A stretch of 64,000 nt of DNA from Streptomyces fodineus (GTDB lineage Bacteria > Actinomycetota > Actinomycetes > Streptomycetales > Streptomycetaceae), in contig NZ_CP017248.1 of the NCBI RefSeq assembly GCF_001735805.1, positions 6,634,001-6,698,000 on the forward strand, read 5' to 3'. Shown here in pieces: positions 43,737-52,863 of the stretch. The notes beneath the pieces are model-generated. The model worked only from the letters and a program-made list of their open reading frames with translations, did no database searches and was not told the origin of the DNA. Both the position numbers and the translations under genes were made by a program. Numbering within the stretch: the first letter of the stretch is position 1; the number at the start of each line of letters is the position of its first letter.

Positions 43737-44562
43737 CGCCCTGGTGCGGGCCGGGCGGGCGCTCAGGCTGGCGCTGCTGATCGCGCTCGCCCTGCTCTTC
43801 CTGATCCCCTTCTACCTGCTGCTGCGCAACGGCCTGTCGAGCGAGCAGGACATCACCTCGCCCGAATGGACCTTCTTCCCCGGCGAGTTGAAGTGGGGCA
43901 ACGTCCGGGAACTCTTCGACGACCCCTCCGTCCCCTTCGCCCGCTCCCTCCTCAACTCGGCGCTGATCGCGATCGCCACGACGCTGGGGACCCTGCTGCT
44001 GTCCTCCCTCGCCGGCTACGGCCTCGCCCGCATTCCGTACCGGCACGCGAACAAGGTCTTCTACGGCGTCCTCGGCACCCTGCTGGTCCCGGCCGCCGTC
44101 ACCTTCGTACCGAGCTTCGTCCTGGTGTCGTCCCTCGGCTGGATCTCCACCCTGCGCGGGCTGATCGTCCCGACGCTGTTCTCCGCCTTCGCCTGCTTCG
44201 TCTTCCGGCAGTACTTCCTCGGCTTCCCACGCGAGCTGGAGGACGCGGCGCAGGTCGACGGGCTCGGGTACTGGCGGACGTACTGGCTGGTGGTCGTGCC
44301 GAACGCGCGGCCGGTGTTCGCGGCGGTCGGCACGATCGTCTTCCTCGGCGCGTGGAACTCCTTCCTGTGGCCGCTGGTGATCGGGCAGGACCAGAGCGCC
44401 TGGACGGTGCAGGTGGCCCTGTCGTCGTTCACGACGTCCCAGGTGATCCGCCTGCACGAACTGTTCGTCGCGGCCGTCGTGTCGATCCTGCCGCTGCTGC
44501 TGGTGTTCCTGTGCTTCCAGCGGTGGATCGTGGCGGGCGTGGAGCGGTCGGGGATCGACTGA
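43729..44562 (+). CDS. Sugar ABC transporter permease 2 (MalG type)
   Basis: A 277-residue permease with six segments and the EAA loop LEDAAQVDGLGYWRTYWLVVVPNARP. The C-terminal end FQRWIVAGVERSGID matches the usual MalG-type ending (for example VAGLTAGAVKG). It overlaps the upstream permease by 8 bp. Last gene of the operon; the sugar is not predictable from sequence. Confidence 0.92.
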   Translation: MDDALVRAGRALRLALLIALALLFLIPFYLLLRNGLSSEQDITSPEWTFFPGELKWGNVRELFDDPSVPFARSLLNSALIAIATTLGTLLLSSLAGYGLARIPYRHANKVFYGVLGTLLVPAAVTFVPSFVLVSSLGWISTLRGLIVPTLFSAFACFVFRQYFLGFPRELEDAAQVDGLGYWRTYWLVVVPNARPVFAAVGTIVFLGAWNSFLWPLVIGQDQSAWTVQVALSSFTTSQVIRLHELFVAAVVSILPLLLVFLCFQRWIVAGVERSGID

Positions 44563-44636
44563 CCCCCGTGTCGTCGCGTCCCGCACGATCCGGGTGGGCC
44601 CCGACCGCTCGTAGCGCTCCAGGGGAAACCGGTCGG

Positions 44637-44987
44637 CTAGGCCGCCCGCACCTCGTACGCCGTCAGCCGTACCTCCCCGTCGTCCAGGCACTCCCCGCTG
44701 ACCAGGTCGAACCGCTGCTTCAGCAGGGGCGAGGCGACGAACGGGCGGCCGACGTGGGTGCCGGTCAGGCCGCGGGAGAGGACCGCCGCGCCGGTGAAGG
44801 GGTCGCGGTTGTCGACGGCGTACAGGCGGTCGGCGCGGTCACGGAAGAGGGCCACCTGGCGGCCGTCCGGCAGCAGGGCGGCCACCCCGCGGCCGGGGGT
44901 GAGCGCGCTCAGGTCACAGGCAGTGAACCAGCCGTCCGTCAGCCGGAGTTGGACCTTCAGGTCGGTGGTCTCGACAGCCAGGGTCAT
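44637..44987 (-). CDS. nirD: Nitrite reductase small subunit NirD
   Basis: A 116-residue Rieske-fold protein without the cysteine/histidine ligands, which is normal for NirD. Recognised by FTACDLSALTPGRGVAALLPDGRQVALFR-type segments, LYAVDNRDPFTGAAVLSRG and the end DGEVRLTAYEVRA. It joins NirB to form NADH-dependent assimilatory nitrite reductase, reducing nitrite to ammonium. The ATG overlaps the nirB stop by 4 bp (ATGA), and AAGGAAG precedes it. Last gene of the three-gene nir operon. Confidence 0.93.
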   Translation of the reverse strand: MTLAVETTDLKVQLRLTDGWFTACDLSALTPGRGVAALLPDGRQVALFRDRADRLYAVDNRDPFTGAAVLSRGLTGTHVGRPFVASPLLKQRFDLVSGECLDDGEVRLTAYEVRAA

Positions 44988-47587
44988 CGGGCGCTTCCTT
45001 CCAGGATGTCGTCGGCGGGCCGCAGGCCGATGTTCAGCAGCGGCAGGTCGGGCTTGATCTGGTCGCGCTCGGGGACGAAGGCGACGAGCGGGTCCGGGGT
45101 GTCCGGGGCGTTCACGAAGGACACGAACCGGGCGAGCTTCTCGGGGTCGTTGATGGTCTCCGCCCACTCGTCGCGGTAGTGGGAGACATGCGCCCGCATC
45201 AGCTGCTCCAGCTCGTCGCAGATGCCGAGCGAGTCGTGCACCACCACGTCCCGTACGTGGTCCAGGCCGCCCGGGATCCGCTCCAGCCACACGCTCGTGC
45301 GCTCCAGACGGTCGGCCGTGCGGATGTAGAACATCAGGAAACGGTCGATCAGGCGGACCAGTTCCGCGTCGGAGAGGTCCTGGGCCAGCAGGTCCGCGTG
45401 GCGCGGGGTGGCGCCGCCGTTGCCGCCGACGTACAGGTTCCAGCCGTTGGCCGTGGCGATCACGCCGAAGTCCTTCGACTGGGCCTCGGCGCACTCGCGC
45501 TGGCAGCCGGAGACCGCCGACTTCAGCTTGTGCGGGGAGCGCAGGCCCCGGTAGCGCAGCTCCAGGTCGATCGCCATCTTGACGGAGTCCTGGACGCCGT
45601 AGCGGCACCAGGTGGAGCCCACGCAGGACTTCACGGTGCGCAGTGCCTTGCCGTACGCGTGGCCCGACTCGAAGCCCGCGTCGACCAAGCGCGCCCAGAT
45701 CAGCGGCAGTTGCTCCACCCGGGCGCCGAACATGTCGATCCGCTGGCCACCGGTGATCTTGGTGTAGAGGCCGAAGTCCCGGGCGATCTCACCGATCACG
45801 ATCAGCTTCTCGGGTGCGATCTCACCGCCGGGGATGCGCGGCACGACCGAGTACGAGCCGTTCTTCTGCAGGTTGGCCAGGAAGTGGTCGTTGGTGTCCT
45901 GCAAGGCCGCCTGCTCGCCGTCCAGGACGTAGCCGCTCGCGCCGATCGCCGGGGCGAGCGAGGCGATGATCGAGGCGACCGCCGGCTTGCAGGTCTCGCA
46001 GCCCTCGCCGCCCCGGGCGCCTTCGCGGCCGTGGTGGTCCAGGAGGTCCTGGTACGACGTGATGCGCAGGGCGAGGACGATCTCGTACAGCTCCTCGCGG
46101 GTCTGGGCGAAGCAGCCGCACAGGCCCTTGTCGACCTCGACGCCCGACGCCTCCAGTTCGGCGTTGACGAGCTGGCCGAGCACCTTGACGCAACTGCCGC
46201 AGCCGGTACCGGCCTTGGTGCACTTCTTCACCTCGGGCACGGTGGTGCACCGGTGGTCGGTGACCGCGCCGCGGATCGCGCCCTTGCTGACGTTGTGGCA
46301 GGAACAGATGATCGCCTCGTCCGGGAGCGCGGACGGTCCCAGCTGGGCCCCCGAGTCGGCTCCGGCGGGCAGGACGAGCGACTCGGGGGAGACGGGGGGC
46401 ACCGAGCCGGTCAGGGCGCGCAGCGTGCCGTACGCCTCCGCGTCGCCGACCAGGATGCCGCCGAGCAGCGTCCCGTCCGGCCCGATGACCAGCTTCTTGT
46501 ACAGGCCGGCGCGGGAGTCGGAGTAGACGACGTCCAGGCAGCCCTCGGTGGTGCCGTGCGCGTCGCCGAAGGACGCCACGTCCACACCGAGCAGCTTCAG
46601 CTTCGTCGACAGATCGGCGCCGGTGAAGGACGCCTCGTCGGCCGCGATCGTGGCGGCGGCCGTCTCCGCCTGCTCGTAGCCGGGCGCCACCAGGCCGTAC
46701 ACCCGGCCGTCGGCCGCCAGCGCGCACTCGCCGATCGCGAAGACGTGCGCGTCGCCGACCGTGCGGCACTGCTCGTCCACCGTGATGCCGCCGCGCTCGC
46801 CGACCGTGAGGCCACAGGCGCGGGCCAGCTGGTCGCGGGGGCGGACACCGGCGCTGAACACGACCATGTCGGTGGCGAGTTCGGAGCCGTCGGAAAGCTT
46901 CATGCCGGTGACCGAGCCGTCCTCGGCGGTCAGGATCTCCTGCGTGCCCACGCCCGTGTGCACGGACAGGCCCATGCCCGCGATGGTCCGCAGCAGTGCC
47001 GCGCCACCGCCTTCGTCGACCTGCACCGGCATCAGGCGCGGCGCGAACTCCACGATGTGGGCGTCGAGCCCGAGGCCCTTGAGCGCACCTGCCGCCTCCA
47101 GGCCGAGCAGTCCGCCGCCGACCACGGCACCGGTCGTCGCGGTCTGCGCGTACTCCTCGATGGCGAGCAGGTCCTCGATGGTCCGGTAGACGAAACAGCC
47201 CTCGGCGTCCTTGCCCGGGACCGGGGGCACGAAGGGGTACGAGCCGGTGGCCAGGACGAGGGTGTCGTACCCGAAGACCCGGCCGGAGCGGGCCGTGACC
47301 GTCCGCGCCTCGCGGTCGATCGTCTCCGCCGGGTCGCCGACGTACAGCTCGATGCCGTGGTCGTTGATGAACTCCATGTCGGTCATGGAGAGGTCCTCGG
47401 CGGTCTTGCCCGAGAAGTACGAGGTGAGGGCGACGCGGTCGTACGCCGGACGCGGCTCCTCGCACAGCACGACCACGCGGTGCGTGGCGGTCAGGCCGCG
47501 CTCGGCGAGCGCTTCGAGGAAGCGCTGGCCGACCATGCCATGGCCGACGAGCACGATCGTGGGGGTGGCCCCCGGGGTGGCGGTCAT
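44984..47587 (-). CDS. nirB: Nitrite reductase large subunit NirB
   Basis: An 867-residue NAD(P)H nitrite reductase. The order is: FAD/NAD domain from residue 10 (IVLVGHGMVGQRFLEAL), a BFD-like [2Fe-2S] region with CSCHNVSKG and later CGSC, then the nitrite/sulfite reductase ferredoxin-like half. The sirohaem/[4Fe-4S] domain has cysteines in SCVGSTWCRYG and SGCQRECAEAQ. It reduces nitrite to ammonium with six electrons. GGAGG precedes the ATG. The upstream flavoprotein gene overlaps by one base and nirD by four, so the three are one unit. A GlnR-like site lies at the operon promoter. Confidence 0.95.
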   Translation of the reverse strand: MTATPGATPTIVLVGHGMVGQRFLEALAERGLTATHRVVVLCEEPRPAYDRVALTSYFSGKTAEDLSMTDMEFINDHGIELYVGDPAETIDREARTVTARSGRVFGYDTLVLATGSYPFVPPVPGKDAEGCFVYRTIEDLLAIEEYAQTATTGAVVGGGLLGLEAAGALKGLGLDAHIVEFAPRLMPVQVDEGGGAALLRTIAGMGLSVHTGVGTQEILTAEDGSVTGMKLSDGSELATDMVVFSAGVRPRDQLARACGLTVGERGGITVDEQCRTVGDAHVFAIGECALAADGRVYGLVAPGYEQAETAAATIAADEASFTGADLSTKLKLLGVDVASFGDAHGTTEGCLDVVYSDSRAGLYKKLVIGPDGTLLGGILVGDAEAYGTLRALTGSVPPVSPESLVLPAGADSGAQLGPSALPDEAIICSCHNVSKGAIRGAVTDHRCTTVPEVKKCTKAGTGCGSCVKVLGQLVNAELEASGVEVDKGLCGCFAQTREELYEIVLALRITSYQDLLDHHGREGARGGEGCETCKPAVASIIASLAPAIGASGYVLDGEQAALQDTNDHFLANLQKNGSYSVVPRIPGGEIAPEKLIVIGEIARDFGLYTKITGGQRIDMFGARVEQLPLIWARLVDAGFESGHAYGKALRTVKSCVGSTWCRYGVQDSVKMAIDLELRYRGLRSPHKLKSAVSGCQRECAEAQSKDFGVIATANGWNLYVGGNGGATPRHADLLAQDLSDAELVRLIDRFLMFYIRTADRLERTSVWLERIPGGLDHVRDVVVHDSLGICDELEQLMRAHVSHYRDEWAETINDPEKLARFVSFVNAPDTPDPLVAFVPERDQIKPDLPLLNIGLRPADDILEGSAR

Positions 47588-48801
47588 CAGGAGCCTCCAT
47601 CGTTGGTGAGCAGGTGGAGCAGGGGGCCGTCGTCGGGGAGCGGCTCTGCTCCCTCCCAGGCGCGGGCGAGCGCGCCGACGGTGCCGAGTTCGCCGACGAG
47701 GACGCCGCCGACCAGGCGGTCCTCGCGGACGACGACCTTCCGGTAGGTGCCGCGGGTGGCGTCGGCGAGCCGTACGACGTCGTCGCCCGGTTGCGCCTCG
47801 GTCTCGCCGAACGCGGCCAGGTCGAAGGGGGCGCCCGCGCCGGTGAGGGTCAGCCGGGTCAGGGAACGGGTGCCCGAGTACCGGGCGCCGGGGCTTCCCG
47901 CGAGCAACTCGGCCAGCGCGTCGGCCTGTTCCAGGGCGGGCGCGGCCAGGCCGTAGACCGTGCCGTCGTGCTGGGCGCAGTCGCCGACGGCGTGGATGTG
48001 CGGGTCGCAGGTGCGCAGCTCGTCGTCGACGAGGACGCCCCGGTGGACGGCGAGACCGGCCTGTTCGGCGAGTGAGGTGCGCGGGCGTGCCCCGCACGCG
48101 AGCACGACGAGGTCGGCGTCGAGCGCGTACCCGTCGGCCATCTCCACCGAGCGCACGGCCCCCGCGACACAGCGCACGTCCCGCACCCGGCACTCGGTGT
48201 GCACCTCGACGCCCAGCTCGGTCAGGTGCCGCAGCACCAGCCGGGAGGCGTCCGGGTCGAGCTGGCGTTCCATGAGCCGCTCGGCCTGCTGGGCGAGGAC
48301 CACCTGCGCGCCGCGCGCGGCGAGCGCGCGGGCGGCGGACACGCCGAGCAGCCCGCCCCCGATGACGACGGCGCGCCCACCCGGCCGGACCGCCTTGGCG
48401 AGCCCCAGGCAGTCGTCCATGGTGCGGAACGCGTGGACGCCCTCGGGGAGTCGGTGGTCCGGGGTGAACAGACCGCGCAGCGGCGGCAGCACCGGATTGG
48501 AGCCGGTGGCCAGAACCAGCGTGTCGTATGCGATCGAGGAGCCGTCGGCGCACTCGACCGTCCGGGCGGCCCGGTCGATACCGGTGACCCGGGCGCGCAG
48601 CAGGCCGGCGGGCGCCGGCAGGCCGATCACCTCGGGGGCGTACCGCCCGGCCAGCACCTCGGCGAGCAGCACCCTGTTGTACGGCGGGTGCTCCTCCTCG
48701 CCGACGAGCAGCGCGGGCGTGCCCAGCTCGCCGAGCCGCCGGGCGAGCCGTACGCCCGCGAGGCCGGCGCCGATCACCACCACACGCGTATTCGAGGTCA
48801 T
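47587..48801 (-). CDS. FAD/NAD(P)-dependent oxidoreductase of the nitrate/nitrite operon
   Basis: A 404-residue flavoprotein similar in layout to the N-terminal half of NirB: FAD-binding VVVIGAGLAGVRLARRLGELG, NAD-binding VVIGGGLLGVSAARALAARGAQV, and HAVGDCAQHDGTVYGLAAP. It lacks the iron-sulfur and sirohaem parts. Likely roles are an electron-transfer partner for the nitrate reductase NasA, or an accessory reductase for NirBD; the sequence does not decide. First gene of the operon; its stop overlaps the nirB start (TGATG). The start codon is 23 nt from the putative GlnR site. Confidence 0.85.
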   Translation of the reverse strand: MTSNTRVVVIGAGLAGVRLARRLGELGTPALLVGEEEHPPYNRVLLAEVLAGRYAPEVIGLPAPAGLLRARVTGIDRAARTVECADGSSIAYDTLVLATGSNPVLPPLRGLFTPDHRLPEGVHAFRTMDDCLGLAKAVRPGGRAVVIGGGLLGVSAARALAARGAQVVLAQQAERLMERQLDPDASRLVLRHLTELGVEVHTECRVRDVRCVAGAVRSVEMADGYALDADLVVLACGARPRTSLAEQAGLAVHRGVLVDDELRTCDPHIHAVGDCAQHDGTVYGLAAPALEQADALAELLAGSPGARYSGTRSLTRLTLTGAGAPFDLAAFGETEAQPGDDVVRLADATRGTYRKVVVREDRLVGGVLVGELGTVGALARAWEGAEPLPDDGPLLHLLTNDGGS

Positions 48802-48824
48802 GCCCTTGAGCGTGCGGTCACGAC

Positions 48825-48862
48825 GTTACCCGGCCGCATCACGTCGGTTTCCCGTGGGGAAC
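48825..48862 (-). promoter_or_regulatory. Putative GlnR box of the nir operon
   Basis: On the minus strand the sequence reads GTTCC-N6-GAAAC-N17-GTAAC, that is, half-sites on an 11-bp period as in the known Streptomyces GlnR pattern (gTnAc-N6-GaAAc). It ends 23 nt before the start codon. After it comes CGCACGCT, an element also found at the same place upstream of nasA. Confidence 0.6.
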
Positions 48863-48984
48863 GCTGCCCTCAGCTGCCGCCGGCTCGGCGTGTGAGGTCC
48901 GCGGTGCGGTGAGCCGGGTTTCGGCTGCGGCGCCGTCGGGGTTGCCCGCGCCCACCCGGCGGAGCCGCATATCGATACAGCCCC

Positions 48985-49001
48985 GCGCCCCTTCGGGGCG
49001 C
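48985..49001 (-). terminator. Hairpin after the sortase gene
   Basis: A perfect 7-bp stem GCGCCCC / GGGGCGC with a TTC loop, 6-22 nt past the sortase stop. This type of element is common downstream of Streptomyces genes, as far as I recall. Confidence 0.65.
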
Positions 49002-49006
49002 TGCTC

Positions 49007-49681
49007 TCAGCGGCTCCCGGTCAGATGCGCGAACACCACCACGTTGCCCTGATACCCGGTCGTCCTCGAATACCCCCCACCGCAGGTGATGACCCGGAGC
49101 TCGGGCCGGTGAGCCGCGCCGTACACCTTCTCGTCGGGGAAGTTGCTCGCCGCGTACGCCTCCACCGCGTCCACGGTGAACACGGCCACGGAGCCGTCCC
49201 GGCGGTCCACCTCGATGCGGGCGCCCCGCTTCAGCGCGCCGAGGTCGTAGAAGACGGCGGGACCCTCGGTGTTGTCGACGTGGCCGGCGACGATCGCGGT
49301 GCCCGTCTCGCCGGGTATGGTGCCGGCCTCGTACCAGCCGGCCAGGTTCTTGGCTTGCGGGGGCGGCACGTCCAGGCTGCCGGAGCGGGTGAGGGCCAGG
49401 CCCATCAGCGGGGCGTTCACCCGGATCGCGGGGATGCGGATGCGGGTGGGCACGGACGGGACCAGGGCGTGCGCCGCGGGCCGCGCGCCGCCCGGGTCGG
49501 GGCTGCCCTCGGCGGCGGCCGGCTGCGGTGGCGTGTGCGTCCGTGCGCCGTCGCCGAGCAGCCACACCCCGGAACCGAGGGCCACGACGGTGGCCGCGGC
49601 TATCGCGGTGTCGCCGAGCCGGTCATGCCTGGATCTGCCGCCGCTCCTGGCACTCCTGGCACTCCTGGCACTCCTGCGCAT
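49007..49681 (-). CDS. Class F sortase
   Basis: A 224-residue membrane-anchored transpeptidase. There is a short basic N-terminus with three RSA repeats, one membrane segment (about residues 25-45), a Pro/Ala-rich linker and the sortase barrel from about residue 80 (RIRIPAIRVNAPLMGLAL). The catalytic histidine is in IVAGHVDN, the cysteine in VITCGGGYS, and an arginine follows (SRTTG). Class F enzymes of actinobacteria attach or process surface proteins; substrates are poorly known. The ATG at 49681 has GAGAGGG 6 nt upstream; the ATG at 49687 is too close to that site. The gene upstream in the same direction encodes a probable partner. Confidence 0.88.
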   Translation of the reverse strand: MRRSARSARSARSGGRSRHDRLGDTAIAAATVVALGSGVWLLGDGARTHTPPQPAAAEGSPDPGGARPAAHALVPSVPTRIRIPAIRVNAPLMGLALTRSGSLDVPPPQAKNLAGWYEAGTIPGETGTAIVAGHVDNTEGPAVFYDLGALKRGARIEVDRRDGSVAVFTVDAVEAYAASNFPDEKVYGAAHRPELRVITCGGGYSRTTGYQGNVVVFAHLTGSR

Positions 49682-49829
49682 ACGCATCCCTCTCTGGAGG
49701 CGGACCTGCGGGACTCCCGGAGGCGGATTCCCCTTCTGAAACCCCCTCCCCCTCCGGGCCGCGAGGGGCATTCGGACCCGGAGGGGGCGGGACGTGCGGT
49801 ACCGGCGGACGGACAGCGGAGGGTGTCCG

Positions 49830-50336
49830 TCAGATCCCGTCGCCTCTCGCCCGGCGATGCAGGAGCCAGGTACCGCCCGCGGCGGCGACGGCCAGCGCCG
49901 CCACACCCGCCGCGGTCTGTACGGGGTCGGTGCCGAGTGCGCCGCCGACCCCCGTCTTCACACTTCCCCGCGGCTGCAGCTGCTCGTGCGCCGCGCTCAG
50001 GGCCACCACCAGGTCGCCGCTCACCTGCCGGCCGCCCTCCGCGCACTTGGCGACGATCTCGTACGTCCCCGGCTGCGCGCTCGGCGGCACCTGGAACTGG
50101 CCGATCGCCTCGCCCTCGTGCGCGCTGGGCGCCAGCGTGAAGGTACCGGCGCCGACCGCGCTCGCGTCCCCGGTCGCCGAGCCCTTGTCCCCGCACGCGG
50201 CGGTGTTCACCGTGACCTGGCTGCCGGGGGCCACGGTGGAGGGGTACACGTCCAGGCTGCCGGTGCCGGCCCGGGCGGGTGCCGCGGCCACCACGACGAG
50301 CGCGGTACCGGTCAGCAGACGGGCGGTGCGTCGCAT
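49830..50336 (-). CDS. Secreted, C-terminally membrane-anchored protein next to sortase
   Basis: A 168-residue protein with a signal peptide (MRRTARLLTGTALVVVAAAPARA), a small beta domain with two or three cysteines (TVNTAACGDKG, VAKCAEGG), a polar linker and a C-terminal membrane helix followed by RRARGDGI. This is the layout of a surface protein. I see no LPXTG-type motif before the helix; the sequence there is GALGTDPVQTAAG. GGGGAG precedes the ATG. It is 148 bp upstream of the class F sortase on the same strand, an arrangement that suggests a functional pair. Confidence 0.75.
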   Translation of the reverse strand: MRRTARLLTGTALVVVAAAPARAGTGSLDVYPSTVAPGSQVTVNTAACGDKGSATGDASAVGAGTFTLAPSAHEGEAIGQFQVPPSAQPGTYEIVAKCAEGGRQVSGDLVVALSAAHEQLQPRGSVKTGVGGALGTDPVQTAAGVAALAVAAAGGTWLLHRRARGDGI

Positions 50337-50585
50337 GGTCTCCCCAGAGCTTGTCCGACTGGTGTGTCGCCTGCCCTTTCGAGGTAACTGCCTTTCGCCC
50401 GGGGCCGCTTGCTGATGGGCCGTCAGAAATGCGGTGAACGGGTGTCGCGGACCGGCCCCCACACGGACTAGCCGCCGCCGGGTTCCCGCAGGTCACAGGT
50501 GTGCGGAAAGGGCGACGAGACGACCGTGCGAAGAACACACGAATGGCGCGCCACCCCTCGTTGAACGGGTGACGCGCCAAACCGG

Positions 50586-50615
50586 CAGGCCGGTGCCATC
50601 ACCGGCGCCGGCCTG
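50586..50615 (-). terminator. Hairpin after the M4 peptidase gene
   Basis: CAGGCCGG (50586-50593) and CCGGCCTG (50608-50615) form a perfect 8-bp stem with a 14-nt loop that can pair further (CGGTG/CACCG). It lies 21 nt past the peptidase stop. The remaining bases to 50337 show nothing else of note. Confidence 0.6.
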
Positions 50616-50635
50616 TCCTCTCACCGCCGAGCGAC

Positions 50636-52288
50636 TCAGCCGACGTTGACGGCGCTCCAGGCCGCCGCCACCGCGTTGTACTCCGTGCTGCCCGCGCCGT
50701 ACAGGTCCTTGGCGGCGTTCAGGGTCGCCGTACGGGCCCCCGCGTAGTTCGTCGAGGAGGTCATGTAGACCGTCAGCGCCCGGTACCAGATCTTGCCGAC
50801 CTTGTCCCGGCCGATGCCGGTGACCGTGGAGCCGTTGTACGTCGGCGAGTCGTAGCTGACGCCGTTGATGGTCTTCGCGCCGCTGCCCTCCGCCAGCAGG
50901 TAGGCGAAGTGGTTGGCGACGCCGGAGGAGTAGTGGACGTCGAGGTTGCCGACCGAACTGCTCCAGTAGTCCGCCGAGTTGCCGTCCCTGGACGGCTTGT
51001 CCATGTAGCGCAGTGCGGTCTTGCCGAAGCCGGGCTTCACGATCTTCTCGCCGATGAGGTAGTCACCGGGGTCGGCGGGGTTGTTCGCGTACCACTCCAC
51101 CATCGTGCCGAGGATGTCCGAGGTGGCCTCGTTGAGCCCGCCGGACTCGCCGGAGTAGGTCAGCGCGGCCGTCTTGGCGGTGACTCCATGGGTCATCTCG
51201 TGCCCGGCGACGTCGAGGGCGACCAGCGGCCCGAACGTGGTCCCGTCACCGTCGCCGTACGTCATGCAGAAGCAACTGTCGTCCCAGAAGGCGTTGTTGT
51301 AGTTGCTGCCGTAGTGGACGCGGTTGTACGAGCCCTTGCCGTCGCCCGCGATGCCGCTGCGCCCGTGGACGTTCTTGTAGTAGTCCCAGGTCATGTTGGT
51401 GCCGTACTGGGCGTCGACGGCGGCCGAGGCGCGGTCGGAGGTGGTGCCGGTGCCCCAGTGGTTGTCGGCGTCCGTGAACAGGTCCGCGGGCGCCCGGCTG
51501 AAACATATGCCGAAGAAGCACAGGTCGGTCTTGCCCTCGGCGTCACCGGTGAAGGTGTTGCCGCGCGTCGGGTCCTTGAGCTGGTACGACGAGCCCGACT
51601 GGGTCGTCTGAAGCGGCACCGTCCCGCCGTACAGCGACTTGCCGTCGCCGGCGGCGGTCTCGATGCTGTCCCAGGCGTCGATCTGGCGGCCGGTGCGGGC
51701 GTCGGTCAGCACGGTCCGGGCGACCGGGTTGCCGAGCGAGTCCAGGCCGGCCGCGTTGGTGCGCCAGGCGAGCCTCGGGGTGCCGTGCAGGGCGTCCACG
51801 ATCAGCTCGGGCTTGGCCTTGACCTGCTTCAGCGTGTTGCCGAGGTTGACGGCGCGCAGGGCGTTCACGGCGAGGTCGGCGGCCTTGGGGGCCGAGATCT
51901 CGGGGAGGATGGAGGCGAGGGATATGGTGCCGGGGGTGGCCCGGTTCGCGCTGCGGTAGGCGCCGTCCCGGGCCAGGTGGACCACGAAGTCGCCGCCCAG
52001 CACGGGCAGTCCGTGGTAGGTGCGGTCGTAGCGGACGTGCTGGGTGCCGTTCCTGTCCACGATCACATCGCGGACGCTGGTGCCCTCGGCGGAGGTCAGG
52101 CCCAGGCTCGCGGCATGGGCCAGGAGCGCCGAGGCCGCGTTCTGGATCGCGGTGGCCCGGGACGGTCTCGTATCGGCGTGGGCGGTGGGGGAGAGGGCCA
52201 CGGACAGCAGGGTCGCGGTGGTGACGGCGACGCCGGCGGTGGTGGCGAGACGACGGGATCCTCGTACGTGCTGCCGTATCCGGCTCAT
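50636..52288 (-). CDS. Secreted M4-family (thermolysin-like) metallopeptidase
   Basis: A 550-residue exported zinc protease. Parts in order: signal peptide (residues 1-38, ending SPTAHA), FTP propeptide domain, PepSY-like middle, then the M4 catalytic domain. The zinc site is HEMTH at 363-367, with third ligand Glu387 in LNEATSD. Conserved M4 features such as VHYSSGVANHFAYLL and the C-terminal helical domain follow. Such proteases are made as zymogens and digest extracellular protein. GAGGAG precedes ATG 52288. It is divergent from the gamma-glutamylcyclotransferase-like gene. Confidence 0.93.
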   Translation of the reverse strand: MSRIRQHVRGSRRLATTAGVAVTTATLLSVALSPTAHADTRPSRATAIQNAASALLAHAASLGLTSAEGTSVRDVIVDRNGTQHVRYDRTYHGLPVLGGDFVVHLARDGAYRSANRATPGTISLASILPEISAPKAADLAVNALRAVNLGNTLKQVKAKPELIVDALHGTPRLAWRTNAAGLDSLGNPVARTVLTDARTGRQIDAWDSIETAAGDGKSLYGGTVPLQTTQSGSSYQLKDPTRGNTFTGDAEGKTDLCFFGICFSRAPADLFTDADNHWGTGTTSDRASAAVDAQYGTNMTWDYYKNVHGRSGIAGDGKGSYNRVHYGSNYNNAFWDDSCFCMTYGDGDGTTFGPLVALDVAGHEMTHGVTAKTAALTYSGESGGLNEATSDILGTMVEWYANNPADPGDYLIGEKIVKPGFGKTALRYMDKPSRDGNSADYWSSSVGNLDVHYSSGVANHFAYLLAEGSGAKTINGVSYDSPTYNGSTVTGIGRDKVGKIWYRALTVYMTSSTNYAGARTATLNAAKDLYGAGSTEYNAVAAAWSAVNVG

Positions 52289-52427
52289 CGGTCTCCTCGG
52301 GGAGGCGCCAAACCAGGCGTGGGGGCGGCGCTGATGTCCCCAGAGATTTAAGGGGCCATGACATGTGGTGTCCATAGACCCTTCATGGAGATGTGTGAGG
52401 AGCCGAAGGGGGTACAGAATCGTTTCC

Positions 52428-52862
52428 GTGATCGCTTCGGAGCCCGGACCCCCGCTGCCCTTCTTCGTCTACGGCACGCTGCGCCCCGGTGAGGTCAACC
52501 ACGACGTGTTCCTGCGGGGCCGCACCGCGTCGGAGGAACCGGCCCGGCTGCCCGGCGCGGCGCTCTACGACGGCCCCGGCTACCCCTACGCCGTCGAGCG
52601 GCCCGGCGGCGAGATCCGCGGCGAACTGGTCACCGCCCGCCCGGAGTCGTATGCCGGCCTGCTCGCCGCCCTCGACCGCCTGGAGGAGTACGTCCCGGGC
52701 GACCCGCGCAACCTCTACGAACGCGTCGCCCGGGACGTCGTCCGCACCACCGACGGCACCCGCGCCCGGGCCTGGGTCTACCTGGCCGCTCCCCGCGTCG
52801 CCACCGCCCTGCGAGCCGAGGGGAACCTGATCGAGGACGGCGACTGGCTGTCCCGGCGCTGA
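52428..52862 (+). CDS. Gamma-glutamylcyclotransferase-family protein
   Basis: A 144-residue AIG2/GGCT-fold protein. The signature is FFVYGTLRPGEVNHDVFL near the start, with GGEIRGELV and LDRLEEYVPGDPRNLYERV later, matching the family whose members split gamma-glutamyl amines or peptides. The start is taken as GTG 52428 because the family N-terminus begins a few residues later; a -10-like TACAGA lies 10 nt upstream, so the mRNA may be leaderless. It converges on the NAT gene with a single base between the stops. Confidence 0.85.
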   Translation: MIASEPGPPLPFFVYGTLRPGEVNHDVFLRGRTASEEPARLPGAALYDGPGYPYAVERPGGEIRGELVTARPESYAGLLAALDRLEEYVPGDPRNLYERVARDVVRTTDGTRARAWVYLAAPRVATALRAEGNLIEDGDWLSRR

Positions 52863-52863
52863 G

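Noticed and set aside
44563..44636. Protein-like stretch (FPLERYERSGPTRIVRDATTRG) on the minus strand between permease and nirD
   Set aside because: No start codon or ribosome site and too short. It may be a trace of an old gene but nothing confirms it.
44637..44987. True Rieske iron-sulfur protein
   Set aside because: The Cys/His ligand pairs are absent, as is normal for NirD.
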